A stretch of DNA of 64,000 nt from Ureibacillus thermophilus (GTDB lineage: Bacteria > Bacillota > Bacilli > Bacillales_A > Planococcaceae): positions 1,487,733-1,551,732 of the forward strand of contig NZ_CP036528.1 in the NCBI RefSeq assembly GCF_004331915.1, in the 5' to 3' direction. Below, piece after piece: positions 8,504-18,443 of this stretch. How positions within the stretch are numbered: the stretch's first letter is position 1; every line of letters begins with the position of its first letter. The notes beneath the pieces are model-generated. The model did not search any database and was not told the DNA's origin. It saw only the letters and a program-made list of their open reading frames with translations. The position numbers were made by a program, and so were the translations under genes.

Positions 8504-9568
8504 TTGAGTGATCGTAAAGCTGCCTTAGAAATGGCGTTAAAACAAATTGAAAAGCAATTCGGCAAAGGCTCTATCATGAAACTCGGCGAAAAAACAGACT
8601 TGCAAATTTCTACAGTGCCAAGCGGTTCGTTGGCCCTTGATGCAGCTCTTGGAGTTGGAGGATATCCTAGAGGACGCATTATCGAAATTTATGGTCCAGA
8701 ATCATCTGGTAAAACAACGGTGGCACTGCATGCGATTGCGGAAGTGCAGGCGCAAGGTGGACAAGCGGCATTTATTGATGCAGAACACGCGTTAGACCCA
8801 ATTTATGCTCAAAAATTAGGCGTCAACATTGATGAATTGATTCTTTCCCAACCAGATACAGGCGAGCAGGCATTGGAAATTGCGGAAGCCCTAGTGCGAA
8901 GCGGCGCCATTGATATTATTGTCATTGACTCAGTTGCAGCATTAGTGCCGAAAGCGGAAATAGAAGGCGAGATGGGTGATTCTCACATGGGATTGCAAGC
9001 GCGCCTCATGTCCCAAGCTTTACGAAAATTATCTGGCGTCATTAATAAATCCAACACGATCTGCATTTTCATCAACCAAGTGCGGGATAAAATCGGCGTT
9101 ATGTTTGGAAATCCAGAAACGACACCTGGAGGTCGAGCATTAAAATTCTATTCTTCCATCCGCTTAGAAGTTCGCCGTGCGGAAACGATTAAACAAGGAA
9201 GCGAAATGGTGGGGAACAAAACAAAAATTAAAGTGGTAAAAAATAAAGTAGCTCCGCCATTCCGAACAGCTGAAGTGGATATTATGTTTGGCGAAGGAAT
9301 TTCAAAAGAAGGCGAAATTATTGATATCGGCGTTGAGTTGGACATCATTCAAAAAAGCGGTTCCTGGTATTCATACAACGATGAACGAATTGGCCAAGGC
9401 CGGGAGAATGCAAAACAATTTTTAAAAGCAAATCCGGAAATCCGCGATGAAATTGCAGAAAAAATTCGCGAATCTTTTGGCATGGCTTCCAACACATATA
9501 TGATTGCCGCTCATGCTGATGACGACGAAGAGATTGCAGAAGAATTACCGTTATTTGATGAAGAATAA
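8504..9568 (+). CDS. recA: Recombinase RecA
   Basis: 354 residues, normal family length. Walker A is GPESSGKT at residues 64-71; MAW-type sequences ([22 protein letters not shown]) and the acidic C-terminal tail are present. RecA forms the strand-exchange filament on single-stranded DNA and triggers LexA self-cleavage. The start codon is TTG at 8504 after a strong AAGGAGGAAAT site. Its own sigma-A promoter and a LexA box lie upstream, so it is damage-inducible and independent of cinA. Confidence 0.97.
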   Translation: MSDRKAALEMALKQIEKQFGKGSIMKLGEKTDLQISTVPSGSLALDAALGVGGYPRGRIIEIYGPESSGKTTVALHAIAEVQAQGGQAAFIDAEHALDPIYAQKLGVNIDELILSQPDTGEQALEIAEALVRSGAIDIIVIDSVAALVPKAEIEGEMGDSHMGLQARLMSQALRKLSGVINKSNTICIFINQVRDKIGVMFGNPETTPGGRALKFYSSIRLEVRRAETIKQGSEMVGNKTKIKVVKNKVAPPFRTAEVDIMFGEGISKEGEIIDIGVELDIIQKSGSWYSYNDERIGQGRENAKQFLKANPEIRDEIAEKIRESFGMASNTYMIAAHADDDEEIAEELPLFDEE

Positions 9569-9575
9569 TGAATGG

Positions 9576-9923
9576 AAAAGAGGCTGGGGCATAAACAAAC
9601 AATTATAGGCTAGCTGAAAGAGTTTTTGATAAAAAATTGATATAACGAAAAATTGATATAACGAAAAATTGATTGGAGTGACGGGGCGAGTTCCTGTCGC
9701 GCACGCTTAGTCGCAAAGCGGAGCAAGTTCAAGGAAGTAAATTCAAAGCTTTCCTGCGACGAGCCTTCTCGAGGAGCGAAGGGATGACTCAGAGGAGAAA
9801 CGAGCCGGGTCCGCGGAAATCAATTTTAATAACATATCAAAAAAACATCATTTTCTCCTTGGAGAAAATGATGTTTTTTTAGATTTGTCCCAACCTCTTT
9901 TTTAGATTTGTCCCAGCCTCTTT
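9576..9923. repeat. Composite intergenic repeat with imperfect terminal inverted repeats (MITE-like)
   Basis: The segment begins AAAGAGGCTGGGGCAT (from 9577) and ends with the near-inverse GTCCCAGCCTCTTT (9910-9923). Inside are a 16-base unit AAAAATTGATATAACG repeated 2.6 times (9632-9673), and a more GC-rich core (about 9674-9818) bounded by inverted ATTGAT/ATCAAT. There is also a perfect hairpin at 9842-9879 and a 23-base unit duplicated head to tail (9878-9900, 9901-9923, one mismatch). No coding frame is convincing. Structure and base composition differ from the flanks and resemble the dispersed intergenic repeats of Bacillaceae. Confidence 0.65.
9842..9880 (+). terminator. Perfect hairpin with T tail inside the repeat, probable recA terminator
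   Basis: A 17-base perfect stem, CATCATTTTCTCC paired with GGAGAAAATGATG plus flanking A/T pairs, with a two-base loop and T7. It is the only strong terminator after recA. Confidence 0.75.
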
Positions 9924-10139
9924 CTATTTTTGTATATATTCCTATTCCACGAAGTATAAAATTAATCAAAATATGGAAAAATAAGAAAAAGAACCTATAA
10001 TGAATGGGAAGAGGAAATTTTATATACTTAGAAAGTTAATAATTTTATTCTAAAAAAATAACAAAAAATCATCGTATTTTATTATCCAATGAAAAGTTTA
10101 AAATAAGGCAAATTCAGTAGCTGCAAGCGGTGGCAATCC

Positions 10140-10168
10140 TTGACAGAGCAAACTCCGGACTATACAAT
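10140..10168 (+). promoter_or_regulatory. rny promoter
   Basis: TTGACA (10140-10145), 17-base spacer, TACAAT (10163-10168). A second TATAAT follows at 10176-10181. The region 9924-10139 shows nothing else recognisable. Confidence 0.65.
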
Positions 10169-10283
10169 TAGACTGTATAATTTTTTTCAATGATGAAAAT
10201 GAATTTGGCAATATGTTGAGAATTGTTATCAATATATGAGCCGACTGTAAATGCATGTGATAATAGCAAGAGGAGGTGTTCGT

Positions 10284-11837
10284 ATGGAATACATGATCTC
10301 CGCTTTGCTTGGGCTCGTTGTCGGTGCCGCTGTTATCTATTTCTATATGAAAAAAGTGAATGAATCGAAAGTAAATGGTGCTAAACACTCAGCTGAGCTC
10401 ATTATAGATGAAGCTAAGCGACAAGCAGAAGCGCTGAAAAAAGAAGCACTATTGGAAGCAAAAGATGAAACTCACAAACTTCGAACTGAAGCTGAGAAAG
10501 AAATTCGTGAAAGACGTGCTGAGCTTCAGAAACAAGAGAACCGGTTATTGCAAAAAGAAGAAAATCTTGATCGCAAGGATGATGCTCTAAATAAGAGAGA
10601 AGCAAGTCTAGAGAGAAAAGAAGAGGCTCTAGCCGAGAGACAACAGCATATTGAAGAAATGGAAAGTAAAGTGGAAGAGCTCGTAAAAAAGCAGGAGTCA
10701 GAATTAGAACGCATTGCTTCTTTATCTAAAGAAGAAGCAAGGGATATTATTTTAAAACAAGTGGAGCAAGAACTTTCAACGGAAATTGCGTTGATGATTA
10801 AAGAAGCCGAAACTCGTGCGAAAGAAGAATCTGACAAAAAAGCAAAAGAAATTTTGGCATTAGCGATGCAGCGTTATGCCGCTGATTACGTGGCAGAAAC
10901 AACGGTATCGGTTGTGAACTTGCCGAATGATGAAATGAAAGGACGAATCATCGGTCGAGAAGGTCGGAATATTCGTACCCTTGAAACGCTTACTGGTGTG
11001 GATTTAATTATTGACGATACGCCAGAAGCGGTTATTTTATCCGGTTTTGATCCGATTCGCCGTGAAACAGCCCGCCTTGCCCTTGAAAAATTGGTGCAAG
11101 ATGGACGGATTCACCCGGCTCGAATCGAAGAAATGGTGGAAAAATCCCGCAGAGAAATGGATGAACATATCCGCGAAACGGGTGAGTTGACAACTTTTGA
11201 AGTGGGTGTTCATAACTTACATCCAGATTTAATTAAAATTTTGGGCCGCATGAAATATCGGACAAGCTATGGCCAAAATGTATTGAAACATTCCATCGAA
11301 GTCGCTCATTTGGCAGGGCTCATGGCTGCTGAATTAGGCGAAGATGTCGCTCTTGCGAAACGGGCAGGACTCTTGCATGATATTGGTAAAGCCATCGATC
11401 ATGAAGTGGAAGGAAGCCACGTGGAAATTGGCGTTGAGCTTGCAACGAAGTACAATGAACATCCGGTGGTTATCAACAGCATTGCCTCCCACCATGGCGA
11501 TGTGGAACCAACAAGTGTCATTGCTGTGATTGTGGCAGCAGCAGACGCTTTATCGGCTGCTCGTCCAGGTGCCCGCAGTGAAACCCTTGAAAACTATATT
11601 CGCCGTTTGGAAAAATTAGAAGAAATTTCCGAATCCTATGAAGGCGTTGAAAAATCATACGCTATCCAAGCAGGCCGTGAAATCCGAATTATTGTGCAGC
11701 CTGAAAAAATTGATGATTTGCAGGCTCACCGACTTGCGCGGGATATTCGTAAACAAATTGAGGAAGAACTCAACTATCCAGGTCACATTAAAGTGACAGT
11801 TATTCGCGAAACGCGAGCAGTGGAATACGCGAAGTAA
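10284..11837 (+). CDS. rny: Ribonuclease Y
   Basis: 517 residues with the RNase Y layout. One N-terminal membrane segment (about 3-21) is followed by a long charged coiled coil (about 30-200). A KH domain contains [12 protein letters not shown] near residue 219, and an HD domain contains [10 protein letters not shown] near residue 365. It is the membrane-anchored endonuclease that starts turnover of many mRNAs. The ATG at 10284 follows AGGAGGTG. An in-frame ATG at 10251 has no such site. Its partner RicA (ymcA) lies further along in this window. Confidence 0.96.
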   Translation: MEYMISALLGLVVGAAVIYFYMKKVNESKVNGAKHSAELIIDEAKRQAEALKKEALLEAKDETHKLRTEAEKEIRERRAELQKQENRLLQKEENLDRKDDALNKREASLERKEEALAERQQHIEEMESKVEELVKKQESELERIASLSKEEARDIILKQVEQELSTEIALMIKEAETRAKEESDKKAKEILALAMQRYAADYVAETTVSVVNLPNDEMKGRIIGREGRNIRTLETLTGVDLIIDDTPEAVILSGFDPIRRETARLALEKLVQDGRIHPARIEEMVEKSRREMDEHIRETGELTTFEVGVHNLHPDLIKILGRMKYRTSYGQNVLKHSIEVAHLAGLMAAELGEDVALAKRAGLLHDIGKAIDHEVEGSHVEIGVELATKYNEHPVVINSIASHHGDVEPTSVIAVIVAAADALSAARPGARSETLENYIRRLEKLEEISESYEGVEKSYAIQAGREIRIIVQPEKIDDLQAHRLARDIRKQIEEELNYPGHIKVTVIRETRAVEYAK

Positions 11838-11842
11838 ACAAA

Positions 11843-11880
11843 ACCCTCTTTTGACAATCGTCAAGAGAGGGTATTATTCA
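11843..11880 (+). terminator. Terminator after rny
   Basis: ACCCTCTTTTGAC (11843-11855) pairs with GTCAAGAGAGGGT (11860-11872), followed by a short AT run. One G-U/mismatch region in the stem. Confidence 0.65.
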
Positions 11881-11941
11881 TTGGAGGTTTTGTAAAAGCC
11901 ATTTTTTAGGAACATCAGAAACTCTCCATTTATAAAATTTT

Positions 11942-11972
11942 GGACAAGGGAATGAATGCCCTTGTTTTTTTA
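11942..11972 (+). terminator. Second terminator-like hairpin before ymdB
   Basis: CAAGGG (11945-11950), loop AATGAATG, CCCTTG (11959-11964), then T7. Short stem with a good T tail. Confidence 0.6.
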
Positions 11973-12105
11973 TCATAGTACCGGCTGTTTGGGCGAAAAA
12001 TTAAATGAATCCTTTTTAGAGATTGTACAACATAACATTCCATTAGATTTACGAACAGTAAAATGGTAAAATTGAATCGATTTTATAGAAAGTGTGGTAG
12101 TAACA

Positions 12106-12903
12106 TTGAAGGTACTATTTATTGGTGATATCGTCGGCTCCATTGGACGAGAGGCGGTAGAAAAATATTTGCCTAGATTAAAGAAAAAATACGAACCTGA
12201 TATCGTTATTGCGAACGGAGAAAATGCAGCAGCGGGTCGAGGCATTACTCAAAAAATTTATCAGCAGCTTTTGCAAATGGGCATTGATGTGATTACAATG
12301 GGCAATCACACTTGGGATAATAAGGAAATTTTTGAGTTTATTGATGAAGCCCCATACTTGATTCGTCCTGCAAACTTTTCGAAAGAGGCGCCTGGAAAAG
12401 GAATTGTTCAAATTACAAAAAATGGACATATTTTAACGGTCATCAATTTACATGGCCGCGTATTTCTTCCTCCCCATGAAGATCCGTTTCGAATGGCAGA
12501 TGAATTAGTCGAAGAAGCGAGAAAAATTTCACCATTAATTTTTATTGATTTTCATGGTGAAGCAACGAGCGAAAAAATTGCATTTGGATGGTATGTGGAT
12601 GGACGGGTTTCTGCAGTGGTAGGCACCCATACCCATGTTCAAACAGCAGATGCGAGAATATTCCCAGGAGGTACTGCATATATAACAGATGTAGGGATGA
12701 CGGGACCATACGATGAAATTTTAGGAATGAAAAAAGAAAGCGTCATCTACAAATTTCAAACGAATATGCCTTCTCGATTCGAAGTTCCAAAATCGGGAAG
12801 AGACGTATTCAGCGGTTTTTTCGTAGATATTGATAATGAAACCGGAAAAGCCACATACTGCGAAAGAATCTACATCAATGATGACTATCCTTTTCAAGGC
12901 TAG
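12106..12903 (+). CDS. ymdB: YmdB-type phosphodiesterase
   Basis: 265 residues, calcineurin-like metallophosphoesterase of the YmdB family. Metal ligands are visible in LFIGDIVGS (D8), IANGENAAAGRG, MGNHTWDN and GTHTHVQTAD. In Bacillus YmdB hydrolyses 2',3'-cyclic nucleotides and influences biofilm/motility decisions. The TTG at 12106 was chosen because it gives the usual N-terminus M-K-V-L-F-I-G-D; a GTG 12 bases earlier is possible. It follows rny, as in Bacillus, but behind two terminator hairpins, so it probably has its own promoter. Confidence 0.92.
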   Translation: MKVLFIGDIVGSIGREAVEKYLPRLKKKYEPDIVIANGENAAAGRGITQKIYQQLLQMGIDVITMGNHTWDNKEIFEFIDEAPYLIRPANFSKEAPGKGIVQITKNGHILTVINLHGRVFLPPHEDPFRMADELVEEARKISPLIFIDFHGEATSEKIAFGWYVDGRVSAVVGTHTHVQTADARIFPGGTAYITDVGMTGPYDEILGMKKESVIYKFQTNMPSRFEVPKSGRDVFSGFFVDIDNETGKATYCERIYINDDYPFQG

Positions 12904-13045
12904 TTCCCAAGTTTTTTTGCATGATTCCCTTCCAAAATGATTCTATTTTTCTACTTTGCTGCATACAATGTGCTACGGACACAAGTTCAAGTCCTTTGAA
13001 TGAATGCCAAAATCATTAAAAATGCAAGTATGGGGAGGAATAAAT

Positions 13046-13312
13046 GTGGATTCATTGAAAGTATCATCTCGCTCAAATCCAAATTCTGTAGCAGGTGCGC
13101 TTGTTGCGGTAATTCGTGAGCAAGGATTTGCGGAAATGCAGGCTGTAGGTGCTGGTGCTTTGAACCAAGCGGTAAAGGCTGTTGCCATCGCTCGCGGGTA
13201 TGTAGCACCTAGCGGAACAGATTTAGTTTGCTCACCAGCTTTTGCAGACATCCAAATTGGTGGCGAAGATCGTACTGCACTAAAACTTGTAGTAGAGAAA
13301 CGCCAGCGTTAA
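13046..13312 (+). CDS. spoVS: Stage V sporulation protein S
   Basis: 88 residues, the Alba-like SpoVS protein that is extremely conserved in spore formers: VSSRSNPNSVAGALVAVIRE, GAGALNQAVKAVAIARG and GGEDRTALKLVVE are all present. In Bacillus it is needed for normal progress of engulfment and coat formation. GTG at 13046 lies six bases after GGGGAGGA and gives the standard N-terminus. The single gene is closed by a terminator. Supports an endospore-forming host. Confidence 0.95.
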   Translation: MDSLKVSSRSNPNSVAGALVAVIREQGFAEMQAVGAGALNQAVKAVAIARGYVAPSGTDLVCSPAFADIQIGGEDRTALKLVVEKRQR

Positions 13313-13351
13313 ATCATTCAAAGTGGCGAATGAAAACTTTTCTTCCAAATG

Positions 13352-13391
13352 AACGGAGAAAAACGAAATGTTTTCTCCGTTATTTTTTTTG
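13352..13391 (+). terminator. Terminator after spoVS
   Basis: AACGGAGAAAA pairs with TTTTCTCCGTT, followed by T-rich sequence ending in T8. From here to 13624 no further feature is evident. Confidence 0.8.
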
Positions 13392-13624
13392 CATAAAAAA
13401 CCTATTCGGAAATAATAATTTTCAAGCCTTTCCAAAATGAAAATTATCTTGAATAAATTAAGCGCTCTAAAGTGGTTACAAAATAATGAACAACGCTTTC
13501 CGTCAAAGGTCTGAAATTGAGAAGAACGATTGTTTTTCATATTTCAAGGTGCTGGATTCATGTTATATTTAGATAAAGAAAATGTATGTAATGAGTAATT
13601 AAATGTTTCTAAGGAGATGTTAAA

Positions 13625-15364
13625 ATGTTACATCAGCTTTCGTGGAAAGTCGGTGGGCAACAAGGTGAAGGTATTGAAAGTACTGGAGAAATTTTTGCGA
13701 TGGCCATGAACCGTTTAGGATATTATCTTTACGGCTATCGTCATTTCTCTTCCCGCATTAAAGGGGGACATACAAACAATAAAATTACCGTTCGCCCAAC
13801 ACCAGTTCGTGCCATTGCGGACGATTTAAATATTTTAGTTGCTTTCGACCAGGAAACAATTGAAGTCAACTATAAGGAATTAACAGAAGACAGCATTATT
13901 TTAGCGGACAGCAAATTTGAACCAGTCAATCCAGAAGACTCAAAGGCACCTCTTTTTGCTGTTCCATTTACTGAAATCGCTTCCGAGTTAGGTACTTCAT
14001 TGATGAAAAACATGGTTGCGATTGGCGCCACTAGTGCTTTATTAAACTTGCCAATTGATAATTTCCAGGAAGTCGTTGAGGAAATTTTTGGCCGCAAAGG
14101 GGAAGAAGTGGTCAAAAAGAACATGGAAGCAATCCAACGTGGATATGCTGCTACTTGTGATCTTATTGGCGATAAAGTTGGCAAGTGGCAATTGGAGCCA
14201 GCAGACGGCAAACGCCGATTATTCATGATCGGAAATGATGCTGTAGCTTTAGGTGCGATTGCTGCAGGTGCACGATTTATGGCAGCTTATCCAATCACTC
14301 CGGCTTCAGAAATTATGGAATATTTAATTAAAAAACTTCCGAAATTCGGTGGTACAGTAATTCAAACGGAAGATGAAATATCCGCATGTACAATGGCCAT
14401 CGGTGCAAACTTTGGCGGAGTTCGGGCGTTCACAGCTTCAGCGGGACCAGGTTTGTCACTCATGATGGAATCCATTGGTTTATCCGGCATGACAGAGCAG
14501 CCGCTTGTTATTGTAGATACGCAGCGTGGCGGTCCATCAACAGGGCTTCCAACAAAACAAGAACAATCTGATTTGATGGCGCTGCTTTATGGTACCCACG
14601 GGGAAATTCCAAAAGTGGTTATTGCCCCATCTACCATTGAAGAAGCCTTTTACGATACAATCCAAGCTTTTAATATCGCAGAAGAACTGCAGCTCCCAGT
14701 CATTGTCATGACCGATTTGCAATTGGCTTTAGGTAAACAAACAGCAGAGCCTTTTGATTACTCAAAAATTGAAATTCGCCGAGGCAAATTGAACTTGGGA
14801 GAATTGCCTGAAAAAGATCCAAAAGAAGATTTTAAACGTTTTGAAGTTACTGATGACGGCATTTCAACGCGCGTTGTACCTGGCCAGCTTCACGGCATTC
14901 ATCACGTAACAGGTAATGAGCATGATGAAACAGGAAAACCTGCAGAAGCGCCGTTAAATCGAAAAATTCAAATGGACAAGCGTTTGCGCAAATTGAATTA
15001 TGTGAATTTCAAAGATCCAATTTATGTGGATGCGCCGCATGAAGAAGCCGATGTATTAATCGTTGGTTTTAACTCAACAAGAGGCGCCATTGAAGAAGTT
15101 CGTCCACAATTGGATGAAGAAGGCATTAAAACGAATCATGTGCATGTACGCTTAATTCATCCATTCCCATCAAATGAATTGCGTCCTTATGTTGAACGGG
15201 CGAAAAAAGTCATCGTAGTGGAAAATAATGCAACTGGGCAGCTAGCCAATATCATGAAAATGAACATCGGCGCTCATGATAAAACATTTAATATTACGAA
15301 ATATGACGGCACTCCATTCTTGCCTCTTGAACTAAAAACTCGTGTAAAGGAGTTGCTTGACTAA
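13625..15364 (+). CDS. korA: 2-oxoacid:ferredoxin oxidoreductase, alpha (gamma-alpha fused) subunit
   Basis: 579 residues, with the gamma domain (about 1-190: VGGQQGEGIESTGEIFA, RIKGGHTNN) fused to the alpha pyrimidine-binding domain (about 200-579: AYPITPASEIMEYL, GGPSTGLPTKQEQSDL). With the next gene it forms a CoA-dependent 2-oxoacid:ferredoxin oxidoreductase, most likely acting on 2-oxoglutarate, that uses thiamine diphosphate and an Fe-S cluster. The stop overlaps the korB start by one base (TAATG). Substrate choice between 2-oxoglutarate and other 2-oxoacids cannot be fixed from sequence. Confidence 0.9.
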   Translation: MLHQLSWKVGGQQGEGIESTGEIFAMAMNRLGYYLYGYRHFSSRIKGGHTNNKITVRPTPVRAIADDLNILVAFDQETIEVNYKELTEDSIILADSKFEPVNPEDSKAPLFAVPFTEIASELGTSLMKNMVAIGATSALLNLPIDNFQEVVEEIFGRKGEEVVKKNMEAIQRGYAATCDLIGDKVGKWQLEPADGKRRLFMIGNDAVALGAIAAGARFMAAYPITPASEIMEYLIKKLPKFGGTVIQTEDEISACTMAIGANFGGVRAFTASAGPGLSLMMESIGLSGMTEQPLVIVDTQRGGPSTGLPTKQEQSDLMALLYGTHGEIPKVVIAPSTIEEAFYDTIQAFNIAEELQLPVIVMTDLQLALGKQTAEPFDYSKIEIRRGKLNLGELPEKDPKEDFKRFEVTDDGISTRVVPGQLHGIHHVTGNEHDETGKPAEAPLNRKIQMDKRLRKLNYVNFKDPIYVDAPHEEADVLIVGFNSTRGAIEEVRPQLDEEGIKTNHVHVRLIHPFPSNELRPYVERAKKVIVVENNATGQLANIMKMNIGAHDKTFNITKYDGTPFLPLELKTRVKELLD

Positions 15365-16230
15365 TGGCAACATTTAAAGATTTTCGTAACAATGTAAAAC
15401 CTAACTGGTGTCCTGGATGCGGGGATTTCTCCGTACAGGCGGCTATTCAAAGAGCGGCTGCCAATGTGGGAATTGAACCCCATGAACTAGCAGTCATTTC
15501 CGGAATTGGCTGTTCAGGACGCATCAGCGGCTATATCAACTCCTATGGATTCCACGGTACCCATGGCCGTGCATTGCCAATCGCCCAAGGTTTGAAAATT
15601 GCCAACCGCGATTTGCATGTAATTGCAACAGGCGGTGACGGGGACGGTTATGCCATTGGGATGGCTCATACGGTTCATGCTATTCGCCGAAACATCAATA
15701 TCACATATATCGTAATGGATAACCAAATTTATGGTTTAACAAAAGGACAAACTTCGCCGCGTTCTGCATACGGTTTCGTTACAAAATCATCGCCGCAAGG
15801 TTCCAAAGAGCCTTCTATTAATCCATTGGAACTTGCTTTATCAGCCGGTGCAACATTTGTTGCCCAAGGTTTTTCATCCGATATTAAAGAATTAACGGCT
15901 TTGATTGAAGCGGGAATCCAGCACAAAGGATTTTCATTCATTAATGTCTTCAGCCCTTGTGTAACGTACAATAAAGTAAATACCTATGAATGGTTTAAAG
16001 AACATTTAACAAAATTAGATGACATTGAAGGATACGATCCTCAAAACAGAGAACTTGCGATGCAAACGGTAATGGAAAAAGAAGGGCTTGTCACAGGAAT
16101 TGTTTACCAAGACCTTGAATCTGTACCATATGAAGAACAATTGGAAGGCTTCTCTGAAAAACCGCTAGTTGACATGGATTTGAAAATTAGCGAGGAACAA
16201 TTTAACGAGTTAGTCAAAGAATTCCTGTAA
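15364..16230 (+). CDS. korB: 2-oxoacid:ferredoxin oxidoreductase, beta subunit
   Basis: 288 residues, thiamine-diphosphate-binding beta subunit. WCPGCGDF near the N-terminus contributes Fe-S ligands, the TPP/Mg site is GGDGDGYAIGM with MDNQIYGLTKGQ, and CVTYNK is conserved downstream. It is translationally coupled to korA by a one-base overlap. The pair offers a ferredoxin-linked alternative to the NAD-dependent 2-oxoacid dehydrogenases. Confidence 0.92.
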   Translation: MATFKDFRNNVKPNWCPGCGDFSVQAAIQRAAANVGIEPHELAVISGIGCSGRISGYINSYGFHGTHGRALPIAQGLKIANRDLHVIATGGDGDGYAIGMAHTVHAIRRNINITYIVMDNQIYGLTKGQTSPRSAYGFVTKSSPQGSKEPSINPLELALSAGATFVAQGFSSDIKELTALIEAGIQHKGFSFINVFSPCVTYNKVNTYEWFKEHLTKLDDIEGYDPQNRELAMQTVMEKEGLVTGIVYQDLESVPYEEQLEGFSEKPLVDMDLKISEEQFNELVKEFL

Positions 16231-16239
16231 TGAAATTTT

Positions 16240-16290
16240 AGTACCATCTAACAGAAAGCATATTTCCGTAGATGGTACTTCATTTTTGTT
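16240..16290 (+). terminator. Terminator after korB
   Basis: GTACCATCTA (16241-16250) pairs with TAGATGGTAC (16269-16278), followed by a T-rich run. The loop is 18 bases. Confidence 0.7.
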
Positions 16291-16428
16291 TCTTCGCAAT
16301 ATATTTTTTATCAACAAATCGTTCCTTTGAAAACTGCAACAATTCACATCAATTATTTTTATTCATATAAAAAAGAGGGTAATATGGATAGTAAGGGCGC
16401 AATTTTATAAAAAGTCGAGGTCTTTCCA

Positions 16429-16785
16429 TTGAGCGATGTCATTGATTTTTTCTCCATCAAAAAGAAAAGGCAGGAAGAACAAATCGTTAAATTATTCCGC
16501 AAAGCAAATTCTTTTCAAAATCGGGAACAAATTGATAAGCTGATAGATGAAAACAAGCTGTCGGTAGACGATCATAAAAATTTCCTTGCTTTTTTGGCCT
16601 ATTTGCAAGAAAAAAAGATCGAACCGACAAAGCTTTTTATATCGGTTTTGGAAATGCCCAAGCACCAATTTGAACAAAATTATCAATTAAACTGGTTTTC
16701 CGTTGTTCAATATTGCCTCATTTTTTTAACGATTTTAAAAGAAAAAAATCAAGAACAATATGAACAATTTTTTTCAGAACCATAA
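16429..16785 (+). CDS. Unrecognised 118-residue protein
   Basis: I do not recognise this protein. It starts at TTG 16429, with GAGG nine bases upstream. The product is charged and probably helical (IDFFSIKKKRQEEQIVKLFR, ENKLSVDDHKNFLAFLAYLQ). It has no cysteines except one near the C-terminus, no signal peptide and no clear membrane segment, although the stretch WFSVVQYCLIFLTIL is hydrophobic. It stands alone between korAB and miaB. Codon use is like its neighbours. Likely a lineage-specific cytoplasmic protein. Confidence 0.7.
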   Translation: MSDVIDFFSIKKKRQEEQIVKLFRKANSFQNREQIDKLIDENKLSVDDHKNFLAFLAYLQEKKIEPTKLFISVLEMPKHQFEQNYQLNWFSVVQYCLIFLTILKEKNQEQYEQFFSEP

Positions 16786-16819
16786 ATATGTCAAAAAGCG
16801 CATAATTGTATTATTCATA

Positions 16820-16849
16820 TTGTCCTATTATTGAATTATTCGTTATAAT
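16820..16849 (+). promoter_or_regulatory. miaB promoter
   Basis: TTGTCC (16820-16825), 18-base spacer, TATAAT (16844-16849), about 53 bases upstream of miaB. Confidence 0.6.
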
Positions 16850-16901
16850 ATTAAAATGGGATTCCTCTATGAATCCAGTAGAAAGGAGTCATTCATAATC
16901 A

Positions 16902-18443
16902 ATGAACGAAGAACAACGTTTAGCGAATAATCAGGCAGCACAGCCGAAGCCACAAAAAACGGAAAAAGATTATAGTAAATATTTTGAACGAGTGATTACT
17001 GCTCCTTCTTTAAAAGATGCGAAAAAACGCGGTAAAGAAGAAGTGAAATACTATAAAGATTTCAAAATTCCTGAAGAATTTCGAGGCATGGGAGACGGCC
17101 GCAAATTCTATATCCGCACTTATGGATGCCAAATGAACGAACACGATTCAGAAGTCATGGCTGGCATTTTCCTTCAACTAGGCTATGAACCGACGGATAC
17201 GGTAGAGGATGCGGATGTCGTTCTATTAAATACATGCGCCATTCGCGAAAATGCGGAAAATAAAGTATTTGGCGAATTAGGCCTTCTTGCAAAATACAAA
17301 CGGGAAAAACCAGATATGCTTCTTGGTGTATGCGGCTGCATGTCCCAAGAAGAATCCGTTGTCAATAAAATTTTAACTCAATATCAGCACGTGGATATGG
17401 TGTTTGGTACCCATAACATACACCGCCTTCCATTTATCTTAAAAGAAGCTTATATGTCCAAAGAAATGGTCATTGAAGTTTGGTCTAAGGAAGGGGACGT
17501 TATTGAAAACCTTCCAAAAGCCCGCCAAGGTTCTATCAAAGCATGGGTAAACATTATGTATGGCTGCGATAAATTCTGCACATACTGCATCGTTCCATAT
17601 ACACGCGGTAAAGAGCGCAGCAGAAGACCGGAAGAAATTATTCAAGAAGTAAGAGAACTTGCAGCACAAGGCTATAAAGAAATCATGCTTCTTGGCCAAA
17701 ACGTCAATGCTTATGGAAAAGATTTCACGGATATCAACTACCGTCTTGGCGATTTAATGGATGAATTGCGCAAAATCGATATTCCGCGCATTCGCTTTAC
17801 AACAAGCCATCCGCGCGACTTCGACGATCACTTAATCGAAGTGTTGGCAAAAGGCGGAAACTTGGTAGAGCATATTCATTTGCCTGTTCAATCAGGTTCC
17901 AATGAGATTTTGAAAATCATGGCTCGCAAATATACAAGAGAACAATTCTTAGAACTTGTTCGCAAAATTAAAGCGGCCATTCCTAATGTGGCATTGACAA
18001 CAGACATTATTGTTGGCTATCCAAATGAGACGGAAGAGCAATTCCAAGAAACACTTGATTTATATCGTGAAGTTGGTTTTGAATCTGCATTCACATACAT
18101 TTATTCACCTCGTGAAGGAACGCCAGCTGCAAAAATGAAAGACAATGTTCCAATGGAAGTGAAAAAAGATCGCTTACAACGACTCAACCAAGTAGTGGAA
18201 GAATTTTCAAGAGCTGCTTTGAAAAAATACGAAAACCAAATTGTTGAAGTGCTTGTTGAAGGCGAGAGCAAAAAACGTAGCGACGTATTAGCTGGATATA
18301 CTCGAAGAAACAAATTAGTCAACTTTGAAGGTCCAAAAGAATTGATTGGCCAGTTGGTGAAAGTGAAAATTACGAAAGCTAGTTCCTACTCACTCCGCGG
18401 GGAATTCGTGGAAGTAGTAAAACGGGATGAGGTGAATGTATAA
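16902..18443 (+). CDS. miaB: tRNA-2-methylthio-N6-dimethylallyladenosine synthase MiaB
   Basis: 513 residues. An N-terminal UPF0004 domain carries the first Fe-S cluster cysteines ([27 protein letters not shown]). The radical-SAM motif C-DKF-C-TY-C is at residues 222-229, and a C-terminal TRAM domain ends near 505. It adds the methylthio group to i6A37 of tRNAs reading UNN codons; the isopentenyl step is made by MiaA, also in this window. The N-terminus, with a 60-residue polar extension, matches the Bacillus enzyme, supporting the ATG at 16902. It overlaps ymcA by one base. Confidence 0.96.
   Translation: MNEEQRLANNQAAQPKPQKTEKDYSKYFERVITAPSLKDAKKRGKEEVKYYKDFKIPEEFRGMGDGRKFYIRTYGCQMNEHDSEVMAGIFLQLGYEPTDTVEDADVVLLNTCAIRENAENKVFGELGLLAKYKREKPDMLLGVCGCMSQEESVVNKILTQYQHVDMVFGTHNIHRLPFILKEAYMSKEMVIEVWSKEGDVIENLPKARQGSIKAWVNIMYGCDKFCTYCIVPYTRGKERSRRPEEIIQEVRELAAQGYKEIMLLGQNVNAYGKDFTDINYRLGDLMDELRKIDIPRIRFTTSHPRDFDDHLIEVLAKGGNLVEHIHLPVQSGSNEILKIMARKYTREQFLELVRKIKAAIPNVALTTDIIVGYPNETEEQFQETLDLYREVGFESAFTYIYSPREGTPAAKMKDNVPMEVKKDRLQRLNQVVEEFSRAALKKYENQIVEVLVEGESKKRSDVLAGYTRRNKLVNFEGPKELIGQLVKVKITKASSYSLRGEFVEVVKRDEVNV

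Noticed and set aside
9674-9818. Structured RNA gene in the GC-richer core of the repeat after recA
   Set aside because: GC content and short complementarities are suggestive, but no known RNA family pattern was recognisable; treated as part of the repeat.
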